Source of the DNA: Anaerolineales bacterium
GTDB taxonomy: Bacteria; Chloroflexota; Anaerolineae; Anaerolineales; UBA11579
DNA length: 32,014 nt
Assembly: GCA_016935415.1 (NCBI GenBank)
Contig: JAFGRA010000125.1
Coordinates: 1-32,014, forward strand
Direction: 5' to 3'
Of this stretch, positions 1 through 7,699 are shown one piece after another. Under the pieces are notes generated by a model. It saw nothing but the letters and a program-made list of their open reading frames with translations, was not told the origin of the DNA and searched no databases. Within the stretch, counting starts at the first letter, position 1. Each line of letters starts with the position of its first letter. The translations under genes were made by a program, and so were the position numbers.

Positions 1-146
1 AACAATTCAATCAATGTTAGGGAACTGTCTGTTTGTGTTTAGAATTTTGCGACGGCTATTAGCGGTCAGTTCCATCAATTGATACGTTTATATTGTAGCG
101 CTTCGCGGGAAAAAGCACAAACCTAACAAAATTGTTAAGAGCGATT

Positions 147-176
147 TTCACTCACCTGATATGATTACTTTATAGT
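147..176 (+). promoter_or_regulatory. Candidate sigma-70-type promoter for the GGDEF gene
   Basis: A -35-like TTCACT (147-152) lies 18 bases before a -10-like TATAGT (171-176). Transcription would start near 183, giving a leader of about 90 bases before the ATG at 276. The -35 matches the consensus at only four of six positions, so this is a weak call. The rest of 1-275 shows no gene. Confidence 0.3.
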
Positions 177-275
177 AGGGAGCCAAAAAACAGGTTAATA
201 TTAATCATATTTGCCGTAGGGATATTTTTATCCTATTTATTCCAAAAACAAAATATTACTGTTATTGAGGGATAG

Positions 276-2636
276 ATGCTCTCCAAGTATAAATATTGGA
301 TACAAGTGCCCAAATTTGCCGATAGTGAGAGACAATACAAAGCCCGAATCTTCAAGACCGGTCTCAGAATAGCTGCTCTTATCAATACAGTTATTGCCAT
401 TGTCGTCTTGCTGGCCGCGCGGGATTTTCTACCCATTTACTTGCCGCAAGGACTTTATATTTACGTCATCATCTTCTTGGGGCAGATTTTCCTTGCTCAA
501 GGTAAGCTTAATTTCGCAGCACAATTCGTGATCTTCGGAGCGTGGCTGCTGGTGCCCATCGGTCTACTCGGACTTACAGGCTACAACGACACTTCCTATT
601 GGAGTTATTTCCTGTTGCTAATCACAGCTTCGGCACTTCTGTTACAAATTCCTGCTCTTATCCTTATTTTTAGCCTCAGCTTAGGCGTCGTCATTCTTAC
701 CCAATTACCAATCACAAATTCATTTTCAATCGTTCAACAAGAATTAATATTGCCATCACAGATTCAGGTTTTTTCAAATCTTGCCAATTTTTTCTTGATG
801 GTGACCCTCTTCTATTTAACCCGCAAAGCTGTGGGGGAATCGGTCGTTAAGCTTCGGCGCAGCCAGCGCAACTACAAAGCATTGTTCGAACAAAACAACG
901 ATGCAATCATCATTTTCGATCTGGATTTTGTGATCTTAGCTTTGAATCACAGAGTTATCAGCCTATTAGGCTACCAAGCAGAAGAACTTATCGGCAAATC
1001 CGTACAGAACATTGTCGCCCCCGAGGAAATAGAATCCAGCCATGAAAATCTGCGCCGTTTGTTGGCCGGTGAAGAATTAACAGTGTACGAACGCACGTTG
1101 GTAACCAAGGATGGGAGACGTCTGCTCTTAGAAATCAACCTTACTCTGGTTCACAACTCGGATGGGTCTCCTGAATGTTGCCAGGCCATTGGGAGGGATA
1201 TCACTCACCGGGAAAGCGTGCGCAGAAAGCTGGAAATAAGTGAAGAGCGTTTCCGCAGCCTGTTCGAAGAATCACCCATTTCACTTTGGGAAGAGGATTT
1301 TTCCGATGTGAAAACCTATATTGAAGAAATTAGAGCTAAAGGTGTAACCGACCTGAACCAATACTTCCTCAATCATCCCGAAGAAGTGGATGCCTGCGCC
1401 GAGCGCGTAAAGATCCTGGCTTACAACCAAACCACGCACGAACAATTGAAATGGATTCCTGTCGACGAATTACTGCAGGGGTCATTTCTAGCAATGTATG
1501 CAGAGGGCAATCGCGTCATGCGCGAAGAATTCGTTGCTTTTGCAGAAGGACAAACGCGTTTTGAAATAGAGACTTATCATTTAGACAAAGAACACACCCC
1601 GCTGCACATCTTCTTGCGCGCATCCATGCTCAATGGGTTTGAGGATACCTGGGGGCGCGTGATCGTCTCGGTCATGGATATCACCAAACTAAAAACCACA
1701 GAAGCTGAATTAAAAAAGTCGGAGTTACAATATCGCACAACCATCGAATCATTAGAAGAAGCCATCATGGTTGTCGATAAAGACCTGCGGGTAACCTTAT
1801 TCAATAATCCCTATACACAATGGGATCAAGCCTTTAATATCCAGGCGGACTGTGCGGGAATGCATGCCTTTGACGTGATACCTTTCTTCCCCGACGACAT
1901 CGCCGAATACTATGCGCGCGCTTTTCAAAGCGGCGAAACCCAAACGTGTGAGGAATCTATTGAAATCGAAGGTGCCGAATATTATCTGGAACTGCGTATC
2001 ATTCCAGTAGCCGACCAAGGTGAAGTCGTCCAGGCGATCACCGTGATCCGTGACATCACCGACCGCCGTGACTTGGAGCAGCGCCTGCGCGTGTCATTGG
2101 CCAACATGGCAACCCTGTCTCGCACCGATCCACTAACCCTGCTTTTCAACCGTCGGGCGATCATCGAATACGCCCAGGCAGAATTGAGCCGCGCGTCACG
2201 AAATGATACGCCACTCAGCTTGCTTTTGTTGGACATGGACCTATTGAAACCGGTAAATGACAAATACGGCCACCAGTTTGGAGACGAGGCCTTGCGCATG
2301 TTGGCCCAAGCCATGGATCAGGCCAAGCGCAGCTACGATTGGGTTGGGCGCTGGGGTGGCGATGAATTCCTGGTGGTATTGCCGGACGCAGGCATAGAAG
2401 AAGCAGCAGAAGTGGCCGCTCGGTTATGCCAACACGTAAACCAATTGAAATTAGCAACACCCAACGGCCACGAAGAAGGATTAAGTATCAGTACAGGTAT
2501 CAGTTGCACAGGCATAGGAAATGAAGCAAACTTCATCCTGGATGAGCTTATCAGCCAGGCGGATGAAGCCCTATATAAGGCCAAAGAACGCGGCCGCAAT
2601 CAATTCGAAATTTACGGCCGCTACCAGAGAAACTAA
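276..2636 (+). CDS. Membrane-bound PAS-GGDEF diguanylate cyclase
   Basis: Likely makes cyclic di-GMP from two GTP at the inner membrane in response to a signal sensed by its membrane or PAS regions. The first 185 residues hold about six hydrophobic segments. Three PAS-like regions follow (roughly 196-312, 322-472 and 482-600), and a GGDEF domain fills about 610-783. The intact GGDEF signature is at 694-698, and an RSYD sequence at 685-688, exactly five residues before it, fits the RxxD product-inhibition site. No EAL or HD-GYP domain is present, so synthesis and not breakdown is expected. GAGG precedes the ATG at a suitable distance. At 786 residues it is a typical multi-PAS size. It stands alone, with no response regulator beside it. 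Cyclic di-GMP often controls exopolysaccharide production, so a link to the locus on the right is possible but not shown. Confidence 0.93.
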   Translation: MLSKYKYWIQVPKFADSERQYKARIFKTGLRIAALINTVIAIVVLLAARDFLPIYLPQGLYIYVIIFLGQIFLAQGKLNFAAQFVIFGAWLLVPIGLLGLTGYNDTSYWSYFLLLITASALLLQIPALILIFSLSLGVVILTQLPITNSFSIVQQELILPSQIQVFSNLANFFLMVTLFYLTRKAVGESVVKLRRSQRNYKALFEQNNDAIIIFDLDFVILALNHRVISLLGYQAEELIGKSVQNIVAPEEIESSHENLRRLLAGEELTVYERTLVTKDGRRLLLEINLTLVHNSDGSPECCQAIGRDITHRESVRRKLEISEERFRSLFEESPISLWEEDFSDVKTYIEEIRAKGVTDLNQYFLNHPEEVDACAERVKILAYNQTTHEQLKWIPVDELLQGSFLAMYAEGNRVMREEFVAFAEGQTRFEIETYHLDKEHTPLHIFLRASMLNGFEDTWGRVIVSVMDITKLKTTEAELKKSELQYRTTIESLEEAIMVVDKDLRVTLFNNPYTQWDQAFNIQADCAGMHAFDVIPFFPDDIAEYYARAFQSGETQTCEESIEIEGAEYYLELRIIPVADQGEVVQAITVIRDITDRRDLEQRLRVSLANMATLSRTDPLTLLFNRRAIIEYAQAELSRASRNDTPLSLLLLDMDLLKPVNDKYGHQFGDEALRMLAQAMDQAKRSYDWVGRWGGDEFLVVLPDAGIEEAAEVAARLCQHVNQLKLATPNGHEEGLSISTGISCTGIGNEANFILDELISQADEALYKAKERGRNQFEIYGRYQRN

Positions 2637-2721
2637 ACTTAACTGAATTTTATCCCCCAACACCAGTAATTCCAATAAAACCATTATAATAACCCAACGA
2701 AATTCTCTTTTGGAATAGCGT

Positions 2722-3225
2722 ATGGAACCATTCGAAACCAACCGCCTATTACTGCGCCCCCTGACAATCACCGACCTGGATGATCTGCACAACCTATACA
2801 GCCGCCTGCGAGTCATGAAATACATTACGGGAAACGCACGCAGTTACCAGAAAACCGGCGAACGCCTTCGGCACCATATTTCCGACCACCAGCAGTACGG
2901 GTTTGGGCTGTGCGCCGCCATACTCAAGGAAACCGGCGAGATGATCGGGCGCTGTGGCATGGAACCGGTCGAAGAAGACCACGGTATGGAAGGTGACATT
3001 GCCTGGATGTTCCTACCCGAATATTGGGGGCAGGGTTTGGCAACCGAGTTCGGCACAGCGCAAATCGAGTATGGTTTCAAACGTTTGGGTTTGGTGCGCA
3101 TCTTCGCTACCGCCAACCGGGACAACCTCGCCTCGATCCGTGTGATGGAAAAGCTGGGCATGAGGTTGGCAGGTGCCTCCGACCAGCGGGTAGAATACGA
3201 AATATTCCCTGACTCGGCTACCTAA
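2722..3225 (+). CDS. GNAT family N-acetyltransferase, RimJ/RimL-like
   Basis: Predicted cytoplasmic acetyl-CoA-dependent acetyltransferase of 167 residues, the usual size for single-domain RimJ/RimL-type GNATs. The N-terminus (ETNRLLLRPL) is the usual first strand of this subfamily. The acetyl-CoA-binding motif A is seen in EYWGQGLATE, and the N-x-x-S-x-x-V-x-x-KLGM pattern near the end matches the conserved C-terminal part of the fold. The substrate (protein N-terminus, amino acid or small amine) cannot be read from the sequence. A TATAAT hexamer at 2685-2690 may be its -10 element, though no good -35 accompanies it. The next gene also encodes a GNAT domain, but the two are not close copies. 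Confidence 0.88.
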   Translation: MEPFETNRLLLRPLTITDLDDLHNLYSRLRVMKYITGNARSYQKTGERLRHHISDHQQYGFGLCAAILKETGEMIGRCGMEPVEEDHGMEGDIAWMFLPEYWGQGLATEFGTAQIEYGFKRLGLVRIFATANRDNLASIRVMEKLGMRLAGASDQRVEYEIFPDSAT

Positions 3226-3267
3226 GCGCCTTGAATCCAGCAAAGCCGATCCGTAACCATTCAAATA

Positions 3268-4320
3268 ATGATCTCTAAAAGTAACCTCCCAACCTTTCTC
3301 AGCCATTACTACGAAGCCGCTAACGGGCCATTCCGCAACCTATCTCATGTACCACTAACAGAAGCCGAAGCACGTCTAGCGGCGATCCGCAAACGCGGCG
3401 ATGTTTTCGCCAGCAAACGCCCCACCGATTATTTGAGCGTCCGGAACGAGTTAGAAGACCGCGTGCGCACATTGTTCATCGAAAAAGGCGGGCAACCACA
3501 GCTCTCACACCCGCACTACATGATCCTGGGGGCTTGCCCGTGGGTCAAATCATGGTATAAGCAGGGGGCAGAACTCCACATCCCCCTGGCCGAGTTTGAT
3601 CCTGATACGATCAGTTTTACCTACGGCGATACTTTCCCGGCCATGCGCTATCAGGATAGCAGTCCGTATCGCGGCCGGGTGTATACTTTAGATGAGGTAC
3701 CAAATTTAATCCGGCAATTTGGTTTACCGCAAATCACCAACCCCGAGGGCGCCCGCGGGCCAGACCGCTATATCGAAGCCCAGGTCTGGGCAGAGCAGCC
3801 TATCACAAAGTATATGCGAACAGATCGAGAGATTCCCTTATCCGAATTCACTTTCCAGCCCATTGATGAAGCTGCCGCGCGCACCGTCCTTAATTGGCGC
3901 TACCCGGCCCCCTACGATATCTACAACTCCAAGCCGGATAACATCGAAAACGATATCCAATACCTGCTCGATCCCCAATACCCTTATTTTAGTATGACCA
4001 ACCAGGCTGACGAATTAGTCGCCTTCTGCACATATGGCCTGGATGCACAGGTGCCCGGCGGGGAATATTCGACCGAGGCGCTGGATATCGGCCTGGGTAT
4101 GCATCCCAACTTGACCGGGCAAGGGTTAGGCATTCAATTCGTCCAGGCAGTGATCCAATTCGGCATCCAAACCTACCATCCCGAACGGCTGCGTGTCACC
4201 ATCGCTGGTTTCAACCAGCGTGCCCGGCGGGTATGGGAAAAGGCCGGCTTCGTATTTGAACAGGAATTTGGACGCCGCAAAGACAACCATCCCTTTGTCA
4301 TCCTCATCCGGATGGCCTGA
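3268..4320 (+). CDS. Two-domain protein: conserved N-terminal domain of unknown function fused to a GNAT acetyltransferase
   Basis: A 350-residue protein with two parts. Residues 1 to about 178 resemble, from memory, a stand-alone conserved bacterial protein known mainly from Firmicutes; landmarks are LSHYYEAANGPFRNLS near the start, PHYMILGACPW, SFTYGDTFPAMRY, and GPDRYIEAQVW at its end. Residues about 185-350 form a GNAT domain, with a motif-A-like HPNLTGQGLGIQF and the C-terminal N-x-x-A-x-x-VWEKAGF pattern. The GNAT half predicts acetyl transfer from acetyl-CoA to an unknown acceptor. The N-terminal half might recognise the substrate, but its role is not known to me. The start codon is ATG, 42 bases after the previous gene, with no strong ribosome site. 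Confidence 0.85.
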   Translation: MISKSNLPTFLSHYYEAANGPFRNLSHVPLTEAEARLAAIRKRGDVFASKRPTDYLSVRNELEDRVRTLFIEKGGQPQLSHPHYMILGACPWVKSWYKQGAELHIPLAEFDPDTISFTYGDTFPAMRYQDSSPYRGRVYTLDEVPNLIRQFGLPQITNPEGARGPDRYIEAQVWAEQPITKYMRTDREIPLSEFTFQPIDEAAARTVLNWRYPAPYDIYNSKPDNIENDIQYLLDPQYPYFSMTNQADELVAFCTYGLDAQVPGGEYSTEALDIGLGMHPNLTGQGLGIQFVQAVIQFGIQTYHPERLRVTIAGFNQRARRVWEKAGFVFEQEFGRRKDNHPFVILIRMA

Positions 4321-4365
4321 ATCAACTACCATTCACACCCAACCTCCAGCATAGGAGAAGTTCAA

Positions 4366-4623
4366 TTGTCCCCGGGACGCGTGATCAAAGTCGAATGTCG
4401 ATGCGGTTACCTGCTTTTCAAATACTACAAAGGCGGCCGCGGGCGGCTGATTAAATGCTTCCTCGATCACCTTACCGAAGACAACGTCGGTATCGAAACC
4501 CTGTCACTTGGCACACGCCCCACCTGTCCCGCCTGTGATAAGGTCATCGGCGAAATCCGCATCGTGCGCGGCCGCCCGGCGCTTAAGCTCAATCAGGGCG
4601 CTATCAAACCAACCCGAACATGA
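4366..4623 (+). CDS. Small zinc-ribbon-like protein
   Basis: An 85-residue basic protein that I do not recognise as a named family. It has a CxC pair (C11, C13), a lone C31, and a CPAC knuckle (C54, C57), so the two pairs could bind one zinc ion as a zinc ribbon. The C-terminus is rich in Arg and Lys, which would suit nucleic acid binding, though that is inference. The start is TTG, chosen because AGGAG lies eight bases upstream at 4353-4357 and no ATG fits. It sits 45 bases after the GNAT fusion gene and could be co-transcribed with it. Confidence 0.7.
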   Translation: MSPGRVIKVECRCGYLLFKYYKGGRGRLIKCFLDHLTEDNVGIETLSLGTRPTCPACDKVIGEIRIVRGRPALKLNQGAIKPTRT

Positions 4624-4671
4624 GGATATAATACTCTCGCGCGCAAGCAAAAAATCTGAAGGCAAAAATCA

Positions 4672-5154
4672 ATGCAAAATGAAGATAAGATCACAGCATA
4701 TTGGCAGGCCTATCTGGAGACACTGCCCAAAGAATTAGACAAAGCAGCCCTGACCTACACCGCCTGGGCTTTTGGCAGCGGGGCAGAATTGGCCGATGAA
4801 TTAGGCGCGCTGGTTGTACAAGGCACCAAAACCGCCACGCTGTCGGTGATATGGGAATACGAAGCCGAAGGAGAAGCACTGCCCCAGATTGGCGAATTGA
4901 ACATCATCCTGGATGGGAAAGGCACTCCGATCTGCATTATCGAAACAACCGAAATCGAAGTCAAGCCCTTCAATCAAGTGGATGCCCAGTTCGCTTATGA
5001 TGAGGGCGAGGGTGACCGTTCCTTCGCATACTGGCGCGATGCCCATTGGGGCTATTACCAACGCGAATTAGCAAAGATTGGCAAAGCGCCACACCCCGAA
5101 ATGGAAGTGGTTTGCGAACGCTTCCGGGTGGTGTATAAATCACCATCTGCATGA
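4672..5154 (+). CDS. ASCH domain-containing protein
   Basis: A 160-residue cytoplasmic protein of the ASCH superfamily (PUA-like beta-barrel), a fold linked to RNA binding or to hydrolysis of modified nucleosides. The family signature is visible as AWAFG near residue 30, the G-x-K-x-A-T motif in QGTKTATLS, the ICIIETTEIEV strand, and the aromatic HWGYYQRE region close to the C-terminus. Length fits the short bacterial members. ATG is preceded by GAAGG nine bases upstream. A TATAAT at 4627-4632 may be its own -10 element. Some ASCH proteins act as N4-acetylcytidine amidohydrolases; whether this one does cannot be decided here. Confidence 0.85.
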   Translation: MQNEDKITAYWQAYLETLPKELDKAALTYTAWAFGSGAELADELGALVVQGTKTATLSVIWEYEAEGEALPQIGELNIILDGKGTPICIIETTEIEVKPFNQVDAQFAYDEGEGDRSFAYWRDAHWGYYQRELAKIGKAPHPEMEVVCERFRVVYKSPSA

Positions 5155-5178
5155 GGATTACTGCAATTTCCGGCGTGG

Positions 5179-5187
5179 TGATACAAT
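5179..5187 (+). promoter_or_regulatory. Candidate extended -10 promoter for the VanZ-like gene
   Basis: TGATACAAT forms an extended -10 element (TGn followed by TACAAT, 5182-5187). A start of transcription seven bases downstream would fall at 5194-5195, on or next to the ATG at 5195, so the message could be leaderless. No convincing -35 is present. Confidence 0.3.
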
Positions 5188-5194
5188 CGAAGCT

Positions 5195-5635
5195 ATGAAA
5201 CCCCCACATACACCAGCCTGGGTGCGTTGGCTGCCCGCCATCATGCTCATGCTGGTGATCTTCATCTTTTCCGCTATCCCCGATGCCGGATTACAAACCC
5301 AATTCAGCCCTGATCCGGTCAAGATCCCGAATTTCGGGGTTGCCAACCGGGTAGTCAAAAAACTCGGCCACCTGCTGATCTACGCCCTCTTGGCACGCTG
5401 CTACCTCTACGGTCTGGGCAAGCATGATCGCCGTACGCGCTGGATTGCGTTTGGGTTAGCGGTGCTGTATGGCATCAGCGACGAATTCCACCAATCCTTC
5501 GTGCCCGGGCGCGGTGCGGGGCCGGTCGATGTGTTTATTGATGCTTGTGGGGCCTGGTTGGCGCTTTTTCTCCCTAAGATCATCAAACGCCGAAACAAAT
5601 TTGAAAGCATAAACTTCCAGCATACCAATGAATAA
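5195..5635 (+). CDS. VanZ-like family membrane protein
   Basis: A 146-residue inner-membrane protein of the VanZ-like family, whose founder contributes to low-level teicoplanin resistance; the function of most members is unknown. Four hydrophobic segments are visible (about 10-27, 56-72, 83-93 and 113-129 from the chosen ATG). The family hallmarks are present: KKLGHLLIYALLA, then SDEFHQSFVPGR and the following DVFIDACGA. The reading frame stays open upstream to 5078, inside the ASCH gene, but the hydrophobic N-terminus begins right after the ATG at 5195, so that start is preferred. No ribosome site precedes it, and a -10-like element sits eight bases upstream. Confidence 0.85.
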   Translation: MKPPHTPAWVRWLPAIMLMLVIFIFSAIPDAGLQTQFSPDPVKIPNFGVANRVVKKLGHLLIYALLARCYLYGLGKHDRRTRWIAFGLAVLYGISDEFHQSFVPGRGAGPVDVFIDACGAWLALFLPKIIKRRNKFESINFQHTNE

Positions 5636-5733
5636 ATGGCAATTCCTCAAAATAAATCACAACCTGCCAGGTGTCAAGCTTTCGCCATGACCAATGGCCC
5701 AATCCGCTTATCCACCCTGCCAGCCCGTTCTGG

Positions 5734-5762
5734 TTGCGCGTTCCAGGGAGTTCTTGTATAGT
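5734..5762 (+). promoter_or_regulatory. Candidate promoter for the NBR1-Ig lipoprotein gene
   Basis: TTGCGC (5734-5739) and TATAGT (5757-5762) are 17 bases apart, the ideal sigma-70 spacing. Transcription would start near 5769, leaving a leader of about 90 bases before the ATG at 5859. The position between two plus-strand genes supports it. Confidence 0.4.
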
Positions 5763-5858
5763 AGTGGGAAGTATAGAAATCTCGGTTTTCGGCCATCTGG
5801 CCTGAAAATTGCACGCTATATGCAAAGAAAAATTTCGAAAGTGAGAATGGAGTCTCAG

Positions 5859-6836
5859 ATGATGATTCCGAAGAAAACCTGGCTCGCGTTACTGGCAATT
5901 ATGCTGCTGATTTTATTGGCTGGTTGTGACGCGATCGCTTTGACTCAACCGGCCGCGACGGTCGACCCGAACGCGACCATCGACCCAAATGCCACGCTTG
6001 ACCCCAACGCAACCGTAGCGGCAACGGCCACCCCAATCACTGCGGATGGAGTCGGCGGTGGAGAATCGCAAGAAGATGACGTGAACATTGATCTGACCCT
6101 GGCAGTTGTAGAAATGACGCTTACTGCCCTGGCAAACACAACGCCGACCGTTGTGACCGAAGAAGTAATCGTCACTGAGCAAGTCGTTGTAACCGCAACA
6201 GATGATGCTACTGCTACCAATACGCCCAGCCCTACAGTACCTGGCGTGCAGTTGACCCGCCTAGCAGGGACGCTATCTGCCCTTACCCAGGTTCCGAACA
6301 CGCTGACTGCCATCGTGGTTTCTTCTACCCCCACTCCGGTCACGCCTTCCCCTACTCCGGAACCAGAACAGCTCACCGCCACAGCCGAGAATCTGCCCTC
6401 GCCAACCATTACCCAAACGTTGGTGCCCTGCAATTCGATGCGCTTCGTTTATGACGATACCATCGCCGATGGCACGCGTGTCGACCCCGGCGAAGTCTTC
6501 ACCAAACGCTGGCGCGTGCAAAATGATGGCACCTGCACCTGGACTGCCGGGCAATACGCCCTGGTGTTCTTCGAGGGTGACCGCCTGAACGGCAGCACGC
6601 CTTTGCCCTTGCAGTTCAGCATCCCGCCTGGTGGCTACACGAACCTCTCCGTAGTTTTGACCGCCCCATACACCCCCGGCCCCTACCGCGGCTACTGGCT
6701 GCTGGCCGATGCCGAAGGCAACTTGTTCGGCTACGGCCCCAACAACACCCAGGCTTTCTGGGTTGACGTTGTCGTGCGTGGCGAAGTCCCCACCGTGCCG
6801 GTGGTCGATTTTGCCACGGTAACGCCGTCACCCTAA
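5859..6836 (+). CDS. Lipoprotein with Thr-rich linker and NBR1-type Ig-like domain
   Basis: A 325-residue predicted surface lipoprotein. The N-terminus has two lysines, a hydrophobic stretch and a clean LLAGC lipobox with Cys23, so it should be lipidated and anchored to the outer face of the membrane. Residues about 25-195 are low-complexity and rich in Thr, Pro, Ala and Val, including three DPNAT repeats. Residues about 196-305 match the Ig-like domain first described in NBR1: the hallmarks are F-x-K-x-W-x-x-x-N-x-G-x-C-x-W (KRWRVQNDGTCTW) and the PGPYRGYWLLAD strand. This domain is common in secreted Chloroflexota proteins; its ligand is not known. The frame is open back to 5694, but GGAG at 5849-5852 sits six bases before the ATG at 5859, directly ahead of the signal peptide. 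Confidence 0.87.
   Translation: MMIPKKTWLALLAIMLLILLAGCDAIALTQPAATVDPNATIDPNATLDPNATVAATATPITADGVGGGESQEDDVNIDLTLAVVEMTLTALANTTPTVVTEEVIVTEQVVVTATDDATATNTPSPTVPGVQLTRLAGTLSALTQVPNTLTAIVVSSTPTPVTPSPTPEPEQLTATAENLPSPTITQTLVPCNSMRFVYDDTIADGTRVDPGEVFTKRWRVQNDGTCTWTAGQYALVFFEGDRLNGSTPLPLQFSIPPGGYTNLSVVLTAPYTPGPYRGYWLLADAEGNLFGYGPNNTQAFWVDVVVRGEVPTVPVVDFATVTPSP
5964..6017 (+). repeat. Three tandem 18-base repeats coding for DPNAT[I/L/V]
   Basis: Three in-frame 18-base units (5964-5981, 5982-5999, 6000-6017) encode DPNATI, DPNATL and DPNATV at the start of the lipoprotein linker. The units differ at third codon positions while keeping the protein repeat, so the peptide and not the DNA appears to be conserved. 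Confidence 0.85.
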
Positions 6837-6864
6837 AATTTCCTCTTCCCCTGACCATAAAGCA

Positions 6865-6892
6865 AAAATCCGGTGCCTAGGCACCGGATTTT
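6865..6892. terminator. Bidirectional terminator between convergent genes
   Basis: A perfect 28-base palindrome (AAAATCCGGTGC, CCTAGG centre, matching right arm) lies between the convergent stop codons at 6836 and 6938. The GC-rich stem is flanked by A runs on one side and T runs on the other, so it can act as a Rho-independent terminator for both strands. Confidence 0.85.
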
Positions 6893-6937
6893 CATTTTAG
6901 ATTGGAATCAAAATATTTTGGTATCAATTGACGCAAG

Positions 6938-7576
6938 TCAACGTTTTTGTGCAAGCATCCAGAGAAAAGGCACCTCATTATCTGCTTCCATCTGCGTTTC
7001 AATTTTTGTCTCAAGAATATTAAAGCCTGCGGCTATCACCATCCCCTTCATCGTTTCTGGATCGAAACAGCTTATGAACATCGGTACGTTCAGCCATTCG
7101 CCGACCATACCTTCGTATTCTCCGGCTTCGATACTCAACAAGAAGAACCCGTTTGGTTTTATCCACTGCTGTATGCGTTGCAGCAGGCTGGCGTGTTCCT
7201 CACGCGGGAGATGTTCAATCGTATAAAAGGAGACGACCGCATCGAAAGAGGCCGCAGGGAAATCGACCGCCCCGGCATCGGCATGGATAAAAGTACCATG
7301 CGGAACGTTTTGGCGGGCCAATTCGATCTGCGTCTGTGAGATGTCCACCCCGGTTATTTGGTGATTCTGAGCGATTTCAATATCTGCAGGGTCCCCAGAA
7401 CCACAGCCCAGGTCCAGAACAGAAGAACCAGGGGGTAATCTTTCCAACAGTTTGTAGAGCCACCGTATGCGCGGCCATTCATTATTGGTTTCTAAACGTG
7501 CGTAGTCATGTGCGATCTGATCATAACCCTGTTCGACCAGGCGCTTATGTTGTGCAGCATCAGAATTGGCGTTCAT
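6938..7576 (-). CDS. Class I SAM-dependent methyltransferase
   Basis: A 212-residue cytoplasmic methyltransferase with the Rossmann-type SAM-binding motif I VLDLGCGSG (about 53-61), an acidic end of strand 2 in TGVDIS, and a post-motif region DAVVSFYTIEHLPREEHASLL typical of small-molecule methyltransferases (Methyltransf_11/25 type). The acceptor is unknown. The frame could begin at a GTG at 7582, but the ATG at 7576 has GGAGG five bases upstream and that GTG overlaps the ribosome site, so 7576 is preferred. It is divergent from the MFS transporter gene, and the shared upstream region contains a dyad that could be an operator. Confidence 0.87.
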   Translation of the reverse strand: MNANSDAAQHKRLVEQGYDQIAHDYARLETNNEWPRIRWLYKLLERLPPGSSVLDLGCGSGDPADIEIAQNHQITGVDISQTQIELARQNVPHGTFIHADAGAVDFPAASFDAVVSFYTIEHLPREEHASLLQRIQQWIKPNGFFLLSIEAGEYEGMVGEWLNVPMFISCFDPETMKGMVIAAGFNILETKIETQMEADNEVPFLWMLAQKR

Positions 7577-7636
7577 ATACACCTCCAGTAATATCTAACA
7601 ATAAAAATCAGCAACCTTTCCTATCGAGGCGGCCAG

Positions 7637-7651
7637 ATTGTATTTTACAAT
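7637..7651. promoter_or_regulatory. Perfect dyad, possible operator in a divergent intergenic region
   Basis: ATTGTA, three T bases, then TACAAT form a perfect inverted repeat of 15 bases between the methyltransferase start (7576) and the MFS start (7700). The size and symmetry fit a binding site for a small dimeric regulator, but no regulator gene is adjacent. An AT-rich dyad this short may also arise by chance. Confidence 0.3.
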
Positions 7652-7685
7652 GCCAATTATGCGGAAGTCAGGCTGATAATTCAAT

Positions 7686-7691
7686 TATAAT
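7686..7691 (+). promoter_or_regulatory. Candidate -10 element giving a leaderless MFS mRNA
   Basis: A consensus TATAAT ends eight bases before the ATG at 7700, and no ribosome site precedes that ATG. If used, transcription would begin at or beside the start codon. No clear -35 is visible at the usual distance. Confidence 0.3.
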
Positions 7692-7699
7692 ACCTTCTC

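Noticed and set aside
5078-5194. Upstream extension of the VanZ-like protein
   Set aside because: Overlaps the ASCH gene and is hydrophilic; the family starts at the ATG at 5195.
5694-5858. Upstream extension of the NBR1-Ig lipoprotein
   Set aside because: Would bury the signal peptide behind 55 residues and would start upstream of the likely promoter.
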